This document shows, in pieces, positions 30,169 through 37,223 of a stretch of 42,668 bases of DNA; position 1 is the first letter of the stretch, and the number at the start of each line of letters is the position of its first letter. Origin of the DNA: a virus; the IMG/VR virus record IMGVR_UViG_3300022752_000136, positions 1 to 42,668 of that record; one strand, written 5' to 3'. The translations under genes were made by a program, and so were the position numbers. The notes under the pieces were generated by a model that made no database searches, was not told where the DNA came from, and saw nothing but the letters and a program-made list of their open reading frames with translations.

Positions 30169-31929
30169 TTATGCTGGGATTTGACGAGTTACTCTCGCTG
30201 CTAGATTTGGATTTCCTCCACCTGTGAGACCTGCAAGAAGTTCTTGCATAGGTGGTCTACCTTGAGGAAGTTGTGGTGCTTGTCCACCCATACCAGGTTC
30301 AGGTACTGCTGGTTGTTCTGGCATTGCCTGACCTTCTGGGGTTTGTGGTGCTGGTTCTGGCTTAAAAGCATTTGCTACTGCATCCTCAAGAGGAATACCC
30401 TTCTTGCGATCTGTAATAACGCTTGCCATCTTTTCTACAATCTTCATCGGATCTTGACCTTGCATTACCATTTGTGGAATTGCTGCAGCCATTTGTGATA
30501 CGGACGCTTTAAGAGAATCACGCATCTCTTCGATGTCAATTGCTCGCTCTTCTTCACCAGCATTAAGCGAGATAGGAAGGTTGCGACGCAACATTCCACG
30601 AGAGATTAACTTATCTCCACGAGCTTGTAGACCCCATACCAATGCACGGTTAGGGTCTAAACCTGCCATAAGACCGTACTCAACGGTCACGCCATAGTTG
30701 CCATTGATATCGGAACTTGGCTTGTACTTTAACTTGTAAGGAACTCCATTGGCTGTCGCAGATACTTCACGAGTAATTTCAGCAAAGTATGCTTCGTCGG
30801 TTGCAAAAGCAAATGAAATTGCTTGACCGATTGCTTCACCAAGGATTGATTGGTAAATCTTAACTTGTGAATCGTAGCCTGCCATCAAAGCCTTTACGCC
30901 TTGACCAGTAACTACTGATCCTTCTGCTTGTCCTGCACGTGCTTGAGGAAAACGTGTTCCAAGTTTCATTTCATCTGCAAGAACATTGTTCTCTGCAAAT
31001 GCAAATTGTGGTACGTCTAGATTGACGCGCCTAATCTTTTCAGGACTGTTCGAGCGAATGACTGAATCAGGACCAATGGATAGAGAAGTAACATCATTGG
31101 GAAGAGCAAGAGGAGCTTCAACAGACTTCTGGACAGCTTCCATAGTAAGAAGAGCAAGTCGCGCTTTCGCTGCGTAAACAGGTAGTACATCGTCGAATTG
31201 ACCCCGACTTTCTCCATCGAGAGAAGGGCGTTGAGCAATTGCAATTGGGACGACGCCTGTCTTGTTTGGTGTTGTCGCAAGTACTAGACCTCCCCGATCT
31301 GGCAAGAAAAGAACAGTTTTGTTTTTATCTGTCCAACGTACAACTTGTAACAAGCTGTTGCCATCGCCACGTGTATAAGTATTTGATTGGAGAATTGCAT
31401 CGGCATGCTCGGGGAAGTGAGCAGCCAAGTCTCCAGCTTTACGGTGATATAGACGAGCGTAGGTGTTAACAACACCGTAGCGATCCATATCGTAATAAGC
31501 ACCTACGGAATTTTCCACATGGATATGTGGTCGCTTGTCTTTGAAGTTTGGTTCAACTCTAAAAGGAACAAAGCCGTAAGTTGCTAACTGATCTGCGCCA
31601 CGCAGTAGTTCCGTACCAAGTCGAGATGCAGCAACATAATAGTTGGCAATCTTTGTACGCTTGTCAGCCTTGGTACGCTGGTTATCATCTAGTGATGAAT
31701 CACCAGCAGCAGTAATGGTAGGAAGAACACCGACTTGTTCAGAAACATCTCGTGCAACGACATCGATGAGGTTAGCGATAATTGGACGTGACCATACGCC
31801 CTCTGGAAATAAACCACGGAAGACTTGGTCAGCGTTACCCGCTCTTACCAATGCAACCTCGCGCATGCGCTTATCGCGCTCGGAGTTACGAGCTTTTAAT
31901 TGCTCGAATGCTTGTACAAGTTCTTTCAT
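30169..31929 (-). CDS. Portal protein
   Basis: 586 residues from ATG 31929, with a GTG at 31938 as an alternative start. Order and size fit a portal following terminase. The N-terminal region (AFEQLKARNSERDKRMREVA) is helical. The middle has strand-rich wing segments (PHIHVENSVGAYYDMDRYGV) and IANLIDVVARDVSEQVGV. After about residue 330 comes the stem-type region, then a C-terminal helix with MAAAIPQMVMQGQDPMKIVEKM and a Pro/Gln-rich end. It should form the dodecameric DNA channel at one vertex. Exact family not certain, but context is strong. Confidence 0.82.
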   Translation of the reverse strand: MKELVQAFEQLKARNSERDKRMREVALVRAGNADQVFRGLFPEGVWSRPIIANLIDVVARDVSEQVGVLPTITAAGDSSLDDNQRTKADKRTKIANYYVAASRLGTELLRGADQLATYGFVPFRVEPNFKDKRPHIHVENSVGAYYDMDRYGVVNTYARLYHRKAGDLAAHFPEHADAILQSNTYTRGDGNSLLQVVRWTDKNKTVLFLPDRGGLVLATTPNKTGVVPIAIAQRPSLDGESRGQFDDVLPVYAAKARLALLTMEAVQKSVEAPLALPNDVTSLSIGPDSVIRSNSPEKIRRVNLDVPQFAFAENNVLADEMKLGTRFPQARAGQAEGSVVTGQGVKALMAGYDSQVKIYQSILGEAIGQAISFAFATDEAYFAEITREVSATANGVPYKLKYKPSSDINGNYGVTVEYGLMAGLDPNRALVWGLQARGDKLISRGMLRRNLPISLNAGEEERAIDIEEMRDSLKASVSQMAAAIPQMVMQGQDPMKIVEKMASVITDRKKGIPLEDAVANAFKPEPAPQTPEGQAMPEQPAVPEPGMGGQAPQLPQGRPPMQELLAGLTGGGNPNLAARVTRQIPA

Positions 31930-31934
31930 TAATA

Positions 31935-33887
31935 TCACAATCTCACGGCTCGCTGCGCTGCAGCAAGGTCATCTAAGTTGATGATGTACCTGGATTCAAT
32001 CTCTCCACGAGGTGTGAATTGATTGTTTATAAAGTTTGGTACGTTAGTCGAAGTTAATAAAGTTTCTCTTGCTACGATCTCACAGAACCATAACGCCATC
32101 ACGGCGTCCATCTTGAGCTTTTTGCCTTGTACTCCTGGTTGCCAGGTAACAAGTTGTTCGATTAACTTTTTAACGTGTTCATTCTTCGAGCTGTCTGGTA
32201 ACTCAATTAAGTTGTCATCAGCATGCTTGAAGTTGTTCATGACACCATCTCGCTTAGTGATGGTTCCGAACAGAGGAGCCAGAGAGGCTACGCCAAACTC
32301 TGGATCCTGCTTATTGTTTCCTGTGTAGTGAGGTCTATAACTAATACCTCTAGTCGACAGGAAGTTACGAATCTCTTCGTCTTGTGTAAGGAAAAGCTGA
32401 AAAGCATTTGATTCCACAATGACCGTATGCGGTTTATACGCATCGGTCCATTCCCTAATAAGAGAACGGATTGCTGCAGGTGTTGGGGCTGTCATGATGT
32501 GAACATCCATGACGTAGCGTTTGTGTGTTCTGCGATCAACCGCATAGGCAACAGCAGCGGTATCACCAGACATTGCTGGGTCAATACCAATAATGCGATA
32601 AAAGTTCTCGCAATTATTAGGATGTCCTGCTGCGCCTGCAACCAGCGCACCCGATTTTCTCATTCCATTTACTGCGCCTCTGACGCATATCGGGTCGAAG
32701 ATTGCATTCTCCGCAATATCGAGGTTCTGGTAAACCAGTGACCACTTAGATGGTCCTGCCTCGTTACGGACCGCCGTTAGACGCGGTCCTGTCCATCGAT
32801 CAAACATTCCATTCTCGTCGGGTACGTCAGTATCCGTAAGAGGTTGTTCGGTCTTTTCCCAAAGACATTTCCAGTCTTCAGGCTTGTCTGCATATTCTAA
32901 GACTGCAGGCATGGACAAATATGACCATGGCAATACGCCATCGGTGTAATGCTGTTTGTTGCGAAGTTCTTTATATAAGTCAACCGCTGCAACTCGTGTG
33001 CCAACTACCAAGAGTTGACCACCGCCAGGTGGGAGACGAGAAGCGACTTCCTGTCTAATCCATTCCTGTTGCTTAGCCCACTCTCCCGCGTTAGAGAGAG
33101 TGACGACGTCATCGAGAACAATGAGGTCTGCACGGTTTCCGTAAACCTGCCCGCCCATACCAATAGCTTCAATGGTTGGGTCTTTGGCATCTGAATCTCT
33201 GGTGTCTCCACCAAGATAAACTTTATTAGCCGACCACTGGTCGGCGGTTGCTTTGTATCCATCTACTGGACCAAAGGCTGCCTGTAAGTCAGCGTACCGA
33301 GGATGTGTCAATCTTTGCTTGATAGCGTAGAGAAACTTCTTGGCTTGCTCTTGCGTCTTGGAAATAACCATGACGTTGATATTAGGATTCTTGACAATTC
33401 GGTAGGTCACGTAGTTAATCGTGATCGTCATTGTCTTGGCGTGGTTAGGGGGTACGTTTACCAAGAGGCGGGAGAGACCCGCCGACCCTTTTTCGTAGAC
33501 CATGCTGTCATGTAACCAAGAAGGATCTTTGCCTTCCAGCATGTCTACCACATTCATCATATGTGGTGGAACCTTGGTTGCCAAGTAATTCTCAGAAAAC
33601 TCCGCAAAGTCAGATAGACCAGACCGAGCATCTTCTGCGAGGTCTGCGGTTCTAAACCGAGCATTATCTACATAAGCTGAGAAGCCCTCGGCTTCTCGGC
33701 GTTGAGTGTCATACCAAGAACGAGATCTACCAATAACCTTTAGGGCATCAGCGATAGTGCGCCCTTGGCGCACCAAATCAATCAGTTCTTTACGAGCTTC
33801 TTCTGGTGAAAGATTTCTTTCCAATGTGGACTCCAGGGTCTGTAGTAGTACAGAGGGGTCTGGGCAGAAGTATCCCCACTCATGCAT
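31935..33887 (-). CDS. Terminase large subunit with N-terminal HTH-like extension
   Basis: 650 residues. ATPase: Walker-A-like VNVPPNHAKTMT (143-154, K151), Walker B ADLIVLDD (253-260). Nuclease: IIGIDPAMSGDTAAVAYAV (D436 start of the RNase-H-like core) and later acidic residues. Residues about 25-78 (EEARKELIDLVRQGRTIADA, then GRSRSWYDTQRREAEGF) look like the helix-turn-helix unit of small terminase subunits. No separate small terminase was found, so recognition may be fused here. The stop overlaps the portal start region. The leader carries an 8-bp hairpin just before the start codon (33901-33921). Confidence 0.92.
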   Translation of the reverse strand: MHEWGYFCPDPSVLLQTLESTLERNLSPEEARKELIDLVRQGRTIADALKVIGRSRSWYDTQRREAEGFSAYVDNARFRTADLAEDARSGLSDFAEFSENYLATKVPPHMMNVVDMLEGKDPSWLHDSMVYEKGSAGLSRLLVNVPPNHAKTMTITINYVTYRIVKNPNINVMVISKTQEQAKKFLYAIKQRLTHPRYADLQAAFGPVDGYKATADQWSANKVYLGGDTRDSDAKDPTIEAIGMGGQVYGNRADLIVLDDVVTLSNAGEWAKQQEWIRQEVASRLPPGGGQLLVVGTRVAAVDLYKELRNKQHYTDGVLPWSYLSMPAVLEYADKPEDWKCLWEKTEQPLTDTDVPDENGMFDRWTGPRLTAVRNEAGPSKWSLVYQNLDIAENAIFDPICVRGAVNGMRKSGALVAGAAGHPNNCENFYRIIGIDPAMSGDTAAVAYAVDRRTHKRYVMDVHIMTAPTPAAIRSLIREWTDAYKPHTVIVESNAFQLFLTQDEEIRNFLSTRGISYRPHYTGNNKQDPEFGVASLAPLFGTITKRDGVMNNFKHADDNLIELPDSSKNEHVKKLIEQLVTWQPGVQGKKLKMDAVMALWFCEIVARETLLTSTNVPNFINNQFTPRGEIESRYIINLDDLAAAQRAVRL

Positions 33888-33900
33888 AGGTAATCTTATT

Positions 33901-33921
33901 AGGCGGGCAATAAGCCCGCCT
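33901..33921 (-). promoter_or_regulatory. Leader hairpin before terminase start
   Basis: A perfect 8-bp stem (AGGCGGGC with GCCCGCCT, 5-base loop) ends 13 bases before the terminase ATG on the minus strand. No normal Shine-Dalgarno sequence is found between stem and ATG. It lacks a U-tract in either direction, so it is more likely a translational or transcript-stability element than a terminator. Confidence 0.5.
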
Positions 33922-34125
33922 TTGAGGGCTCAATAGGTATTTCGCCCTATACCTATATAGGGGGCTAGAGCGTCGGCGTGTTTCAAGAGCTGTTGGTAAA
34001 TATTTTTATTTATTTATATAAGTGCTGGTCAGAGCTGGTTTTCTGGTGAAAATAATTTAGGAGATAGTGGGGGGAGGGGGTGGGGGTGGTGCTAAACAAC
34101 GTGGGGGTCGTCAAGGGCGCGACAC

Positions 34126-34157
34126 AAAAAAAAGACCCACGCATCTATGCGTGAGCC
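34126..34157 (-). terminator. Terminator of the 88-aa gene
   Basis: In minus-strand RNA an 11-bp stem forms, with two G-U wobbles and a 2-base loop, followed by eight U residues. Read on the plus strand the wobbles become mismatches, so the element is directional. It ends the short transcript from 34539 or so and separates it from the terminase operon. Confidence 0.85.
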
Positions 34158-34230
34158 TAGGAAAAACGTGTGCGCGGACAGGCGAAAACCCCCCGCGCCT
34201 GTGCTGACGCGAGGGGCAAGCCTAACTATC

Positions 34231-34497
34231 TTATAGAGCGATTCGCTTCATAATTACGCGGAGCGTGTCGCCCACAATACTGAACTCAACTACACCGCGA
34301 TTCTCCACGCGGTCAAATACGATACCAACGCGACCCTTACCGAGATGAACAAGGTCGCCCAACTGTGCATGTGCGAGGGGAACCAACTCGAAATCAGGGA
34401 TGTGATTCAGGCTCGGTACGTTGTACGCATGCTTTACGTCCTGCACCTCTGCCTTGAGATTTACTAGTAAATCATCCTGTGTCCATGCTGTGTTCAT
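34231..34497 (-). CDS. Isolated 88-aa protein under a strong promoter
   Basis: 88 residues, not recognised. An N-terminal helical part (AWTQDDLLVNLKAEVQDVKH) is followed by a strand-rich C-terminal part (LGDLVHLGKGRVGIVFDRVE, then RGVVEFSIVGDTLRVIMKRI), which could be an SH3-like or small beta-barrel fold. AAAGG precedes the ATG. It is transcribed alone, with a consensus promoter at 34546-34574 and a terminator at 34126-34157, between the late leftward and early rightward operons. Such a position suits an immediate-early host-takeover or regulatory protein. Inference from context only. Confidence 0.78.
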   Translation of the reverse strand: MNTAWTQDDLLVNLKAEVQDVKHAYNVPSLNHIPDFELVPLAHAQLGDLVHLGKGRVGIVFDRVENRGVVEFSIVGDTLRVIMKRIAL

Positions 34498-34545
34498 TGC
34501 TGTGCCTTTCGTCTAATGCTGAGAGACCACCTCCCAACGACAAAC

Positions 34546-34574
34546 ATTATCTCACACCTCGAGCCGAATGTCAA
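34546..34574 (-). promoter_or_regulatory. Consensus sigma-70/sigma-A promoter for the 88-aa gene
   Basis: On the minus strand TTGACA (34574-34569), a 17-base spacer, then GATAAT (34551-34546): a perfect -35 box, ideal spacing and a five-of-six -10 box. The transcript would start near 34539, about 42 bases before ATG 34497. This is the best promoter I could find in the window and should be read by unmodified host RNA polymerase at once after entry. Confidence 0.88.
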
Positions 34575-34852
34575 ATCTCAAGCGTAAATCCTCGGTGTGT
34601 TGGCTCCGTCATGTGTCATGTCATGTGTGATGTGCCTGTGCTCCACGTCATGTGTACATGCCGTGTCGCCATACGTGTCATGCCTGTATGGCGAGAGATA
34701 CGTATTGGCTGATAGCAGGTCATACGTATGGGCAAGTCGTAGCTCGCGCACATGATCCATGCACACCTGTCTTTTCTTGATAACAAATCGAAGATTTGTT
34801 TGATAAAGGGGGTCGAATCAAAGCGGTTCGGCGATTGACGAAAGGAATAACC
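34575..34852. other. Gene-poor repeat region upstream of rightward operon
   Basis: 278 bases without a credible gene. It has three exact copies of GTCATGTGT (34608, 34620, 34647) plus partial copies, a hairpin GCCATAC/GTATGGC (34668-34692), and two palindromic ATACGTAT octamers 24 bases apart (34698-34705, 34722-34729). A further hairpin AACAAATC/GATTTGTT lies just before the rightward operon. No strong rightward promoter was found: TTGATA occurs but without a matching -10 at 17 bases. The short repeats look like iterons or operator sites for a phage regulator. Confidence 0.65.
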
Positions 34853-35098
34853 ATGAGAACAGTTGAAACTAAGACACTGACCGCCGTTGTGAAGAACGGA
34901 GTTGTTCATGTGTCGAAGCCGAATGACAAGCGCATCTTCGCCAAGGTGCGAATCACTACCAACACAGCCAAATCTTCGAAGAAGATTGAGGCAATCCTCG
35001 GAGCCTTCAAGGCATACCCGAACTTTACCACACTTTTGGATGAAATCCAAAAGGTTGAACCAAACGCATACCTAACGCTGAAGGGAGGTCGCGCATAA
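34853..35098 (+). CDS. First gene of rightward operon, unknown function
   Basis: 81 residues from ATG 34853, with AAAGGA 8 bases before it; a longer in-frame start at 34796 overlaps a hairpin and is unlikely. Strand-rich start TVETKTLTAVVKNGVVHVSK, then KRIFAKVRITT and a helical segment FKAYPNFTTLLDEIQKVEPN. Basic overall, which suits nucleic-acid contact. Not recognised. It heads a long series of small genes, and its stop overlaps the next ATG as TAATG. Confidence 0.72.
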   Translation: MRTVETKTLTAVVKNGVVHVSKPNDKRIFAKVRITTNTAKSSKKIEAILGAFKAYPNFTTLLDEIQKVEPNAYLTLKGGRA

Positions 35099-35211
35099 TG
35101 TACTACGGAGACTACATTGCTATAGCAATAGCACTATTCATGACTGGATTTGTTACTGGAATCTACGTCGCTCGTCGCGCCGTTCGTGAATGGCTCGCAC
35201 GTCAAAGATAG
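35098..35211 (+). CDS. Single-span membrane microprotein (37 aa)
   Basis: 37 residues with one hydrophobic segment (YIAIAIALFMTGFVTGIYVA) and a short basic end (RRAVREWLARQR) that would keep the C-terminus inside the cell. TAATG overlap with the gene before. Small membrane proteins at the front of early operons are often involved in superinfection exclusion or host physiology, but nothing in the sequence proves a role. Confidence 0.65.
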   Translation: MYYGDYIAIAIALFMTGFVTGIYVARRAVREWLARQR

Positions 35212-35264
35212 CACAACAAGTTGTGCTTATTTAGGGGGGACGGCAAATCGCTGTCCCCTCTTTT
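35211..35264 (+). terminator. Two hairpins after the first rightward genes
   Basis: First GCACAAC/GTTGTGC with an AA loop (35211-35226), then GGGGAC...GTCCCC with extra inner pairs (35234-35260), followed by TTTT. The second fits a rho-independent terminator reading rightward; the first overlaps the stop codon of the membrane microprotein. Together they probably split the operon's first two genes from the rest, which has its own ribosome site. Confidence 0.65.
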
Positions 35265-35286
35265 GTCGCTTAGAAAGGAGCAACAA

Positions 35287-35520
35287 ATGTCAACAAGCAC
35301 TTACCTCGCAGTAGATTGCCGTTTATGCGGAGAGATTACACACATCCCTTGCACAGACGAGCAGTTGATTGAACTCGAAATGCCTCGCTCACAGCGACGC
35401 TACATGCAAGACATCTTCCCTGAACTCTCTGTCGGAGACAGAGAATTGCTTATCTCGGGGACATGTGATACCTGCTGGCAAAAGATGTTCGGCAGCGATT
35501 GTGATGAGGAGGAAGCATGA
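35287..35520 (+). CDS. Small zinc-binding-like protein
   Basis: 77 residues from ATG 35287, directly after an AAAGGAG site. C11-x2-C14 (CRLCGEITHIPC) and C57-x2-C60 (SGTCDTCWQKMFG) could form one four-cysteine zinc site around a helical insert with acidic residues. The pattern resembles small zinc proteins I recall from actinophage accessory regions. ATGA overlap with the next gene. No activity can be assigned. Confidence 0.72.
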   Translation: MSTSTYLAVDCRLCGEITHIPCTDEQLIELEMPRSQRRYMQDIFPELSVGDRELLISGTCDTCWQKMFGSDCDEEEA

Positions 35521-35699
35521 ACTACAAAGTAGCAATCAACTGGCAAGAAGATGAGAACTCGCCCACAGGCACAATGTATTGGGTCGAGATTATGAAACTA
35601 GATGACTGGAATACAGTCATTGTTGAAACCAAGTACCACACATTGAGTGTCGCATGGGGCGACGCTCTCTCACAACTGCAAGCGATAGGAGAAATCTAA
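35517..35699 (+). CDS. Small protein of unknown function (60 aa)
   Basis: 60 residues, starting at an ATGA overlap and ending in TAATG with the next gene. Composition is mixed, with strands NYKVAINWQEDENS and MYWVEIMKLDDWNTVIVETK, then a helix HTLSVAWGDALSQLQ. A beta-beta-alpha-like layout is possible. I recognise no family. Coupled translation in the rightward operon supports that it is real. Confidence 0.68.
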   Translation: MNYKVAINWQEDENSPTGTMYWVEIMKLDDWNTVIVETKYHTLSVAWGDALSQLQAIGEI

Positions 35700-36046
35700 T
35701 GGGAGCACGTGTCAACTTCGTCTTCAAGCAAGACGAATCAGGTAAGAACCTTACGCTTTACTCACACTGGGGAGCAGACTCATGGGAGGTTGACCTTGCC
35801 TATGCACTAGACAATGCACGACCACGCTGGGATGACCCTAGTTATGGTAGTCGCATAGTTGTTTCACAACTAATCGGCGACCAATGGAACTCAGAAACAG
35901 GGTTCGGGTTGTACGTAACAGACGACACATCCGATTTCTGGGACGAGGTAGTAGAAGTTGACTTCGTCAACAAGACAGTGAACGGAGTGCCATTCGACAC
36001 TCACATCAAATACGGACAAGCAAAGGAGGAGTACACAAATGCCTAA
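35699..36046 (+). CDS. Strand-rich protein of unknown function
   Basis: 115 residues from ATG 35699, with AGGAG 8 bases upstream; an earlier in-frame start is not used because it lies inside the previous gene. Strands GARVNFVFKQDESGKNLTLY, then WEVDLAYALDN and RIVVSQLIGDQW. The C-terminal half is acidic (DDTSDFWDEVVEVDF). It overlaps the next gene by 8 bases. Nothing in the sequence shows a function. Confidence 0.7.
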   Translation: MGARVNFVFKQDESGKNLTLYSHWGADSWEVDLAYALDNARPRWDDPSYGSRIVVSQLIGDQWNSETGFGLYVTDDTSDFWDEVVEVDFVNKTVNGVPFDTHIKYGQAKEEYTNA

Positions 36047-36689
36047 TTGGGTATTCAATTCGCTATCTATTGAGGCAGAGCCTCAAGTTCTAGCACAGAT
36101 TAGGGCGCAGGTATCTGCGCCCTATGAATCACAGCATCTTGACTGGCGTACCAATGAGCGAGTCAAGGAAATGGTTGAACAACCATTCTCATTCTGGAAC
36201 ATCATCAAGCCAACCGACCTTGATGCATACCATGACAACCCAGAGACACACGACCAGAGCGGGCGCGATCACTGGTACAACTGGAACATTCGCAACTGGG
36301 GTGTGAAGTGGGAAGCAAGAGAAGCATACGAGAATGATGACTTCACCGAAGGTGAGGGCATAACTTTCTACAACTTCGACACAGCGTGGGGCATACCGAA
36401 TGAAGCAATGCTTGAACTATCACGCCAATACCCAACCGCCACGCTTGAGCTCGAGTTCGAGGAAGAGGGTGGATGGGGTGGAACCATTGTTTATACCAAT
36501 GGTTGCGAAGAAACCACCGAAGAATACAACGACAAGTGCAGACAGTGCGGAGCACTAGACCAAATGGAAATGTGCGAAACCTGTGAGAACTATCTCTGCA
36601 CGAAGTGCAACTACGGCTCGTTCGTAGATGAAGACACACTCAAAGAGTGTGAAGTACACAAAGACATAGCCAAGGAGGTAAGCGCATGA
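36039..36689 (+). CDS. YubB-like ferredoxin-fold protein with C-terminal zinc cross-brace
   Basis: 216 residues. Residues 1-155 match the pattern of YubB/DUF1281-like proteins: MPNWVFNSLSI at the start, FWNIIKP, NWNIRNWGVKWEA (81-93), FDTAWGIP and LSRQYPTATLELEFEEEGG. Residues 167-207 hold eight potential zinc ligands in pairs (C167/C170, C179/C182, C187/C190, C204/H207), as in B-box or RING-type cross-braces. YubB-type proteins come from plasmids and phages and have no settled function; the added zinc domain is uncommon to my knowledge. Fusion within one frame, with no stop between the parts. Confidence 0.78.
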   Translation: MPNWVFNSLSIEAEPQVLAQIRAQVSAPYESQHLDWRTNERVKEMVEQPFSFWNIIKPTDLDAYHDNPETHDQSGRDHWYNWNIRNWGVKWEAREAYENDDFTEGEGITFYNFDTAWGIPNEAMLELSRQYPTATLELEFEEEGGWGGTIVYTNGCEETTEEYNDKCRQCGALDQMEMCETCENYLCTKCNYGSFVDEDTLKECEVHKDIAKEVSA

Positions 36690-36880
36690 CCAAGTACATA
36701 GCAAACGAGAACGGCGATTGGTGGGAATACGTAGAGGACTCTGTCCTCTTCGTAATCGACGACACCGAAGGTCACATAAGCAAGGCAATGCAAGAGGAGG
36801 ACGTGTCACCCGACAGTGATAAGTTCGAGAAGTTCATCTGGCAATACGGCAGAGCCGTAACAATCAAGGAGGTAATCTAA
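36686..36880 (+). CDS. Small acidic protein of unknown function (64 aa)
   Basis: 64 residues, acidic, with an ATGA overlap at its start and a 1-base overlap (TAATG) at its end. Tyr/Trp-rich N-terminus (TKYIANENGDWWEYVEDSVL) with strands, then helix-type VSPDSDKFEKFIWQYGRAV. Could be a small adaptor or inhibitor-like protein by size and charge; no family match from memory. Confidence 0.68.
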   Translation: MTKYIANENGDWWEYVEDSVLFVIDDTEGHISKAMQEEDVSPDSDKFEKFIWQYGRAVTIKEVI

Positions 36881-37152
36881 TGGGAAGTAACACAGCGCAA
36901 GACCTAGCAGAGAATGTCATAGACATTCGACAGTCAATCGGATACCACCTCACAGGTAATCACTATCCGCCTGTGCCACTGACCATGGTGGAGCCATGCG
37001 TCGAAGCAATCTATGCAGTATCGGAGGGTGATACTCATAAGAGTATCCAACTACCAGACGGAGTGAAGTGGCGGGGCTATCCAACGGCTCCCGCCTACAC
37101 GATAGTCGAAGCACATCACCTTGAACCATGGTGTACATACGATCACGAGTGA
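36880..37152 (+). CDS. Actinophage-type protein of unknown function
   Basis: 90 residues. The stretch IRQSIGYHLTGNHYPPVPLT (16-35) followed by MVEPCVEAI and LPDGVKWRGYPTAP is a pattern I associate with an uncharacterised small actinophage protein of accessory regions. HLEPWCTYDHE at the end holds His and Cys that could bind metal. It is followed by a hairpin at 37167-37185 and a gap with a new ribosome site, so it may be the last gene of a sub-operon. Confidence 0.7.
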   Translation: MGSNTAQDLAENVIDIRQSIGYHLTGNHYPPVPLTMVEPCVEAIYAVSEGDTHKSIQLPDGVKWRGYPTAPAYTIVEAHHLEPWCTYDHE

Positions 37153-37166
37153 CGTGTGTTCTTTAT

Positions 37167-37185
37167 AGCATAGAGAATCTATGCT
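37167..37185 (+). terminator. Hairpin before the gp88-like gene
   Basis: A perfect 7-bp stem (AGCATAG with CTATGCT, 5-base loop) followed by CTTGAATAA, a weak U-tract. It may be a processing or partial termination site between two gene groups of the rightward operon. The gp88-like gene that follows has its own strong AAAGGAG site. Confidence 0.4.
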
Positions 37186-37223
37186 CTTGAATAATGGCTC
37201 AACCAAACCGAAAGGAGAAAGCA

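Larger units (their letters stand above)
33888..34230. other. Gene-poor region between terminase and 88-aa gene: hairpins, AT-rich and G-rich tracts
   Basis: A 343-base stretch with no credible gene. From left to right: a perfect 8-bp hairpin (33901-33921); two overlapping, mutually exclusive inverted repeats (ATAGGTAT/ATACCTAT at 33933-33956 and CCCTATA/TATAGGG at 33945-33962); an AT-only run (33997-34021); a guanine tract G6-A-G5-T-G5-T-G2 (34069-34089) with another G5 at 34103; a minus-strand terminator (34126-34157); and a further 7-bp hairpin (34178-34202). It must hold the late promoter for terminase. Replication origin or packaging site are possible. Confidence 0.7.

Noticed and set aside
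34578-35050. Leftward frames across the repeat region and first rightward gene
   Set aside because: They overlap the consensus promoter, hairpins and repeats and show no protein-like pattern or ribosome site.
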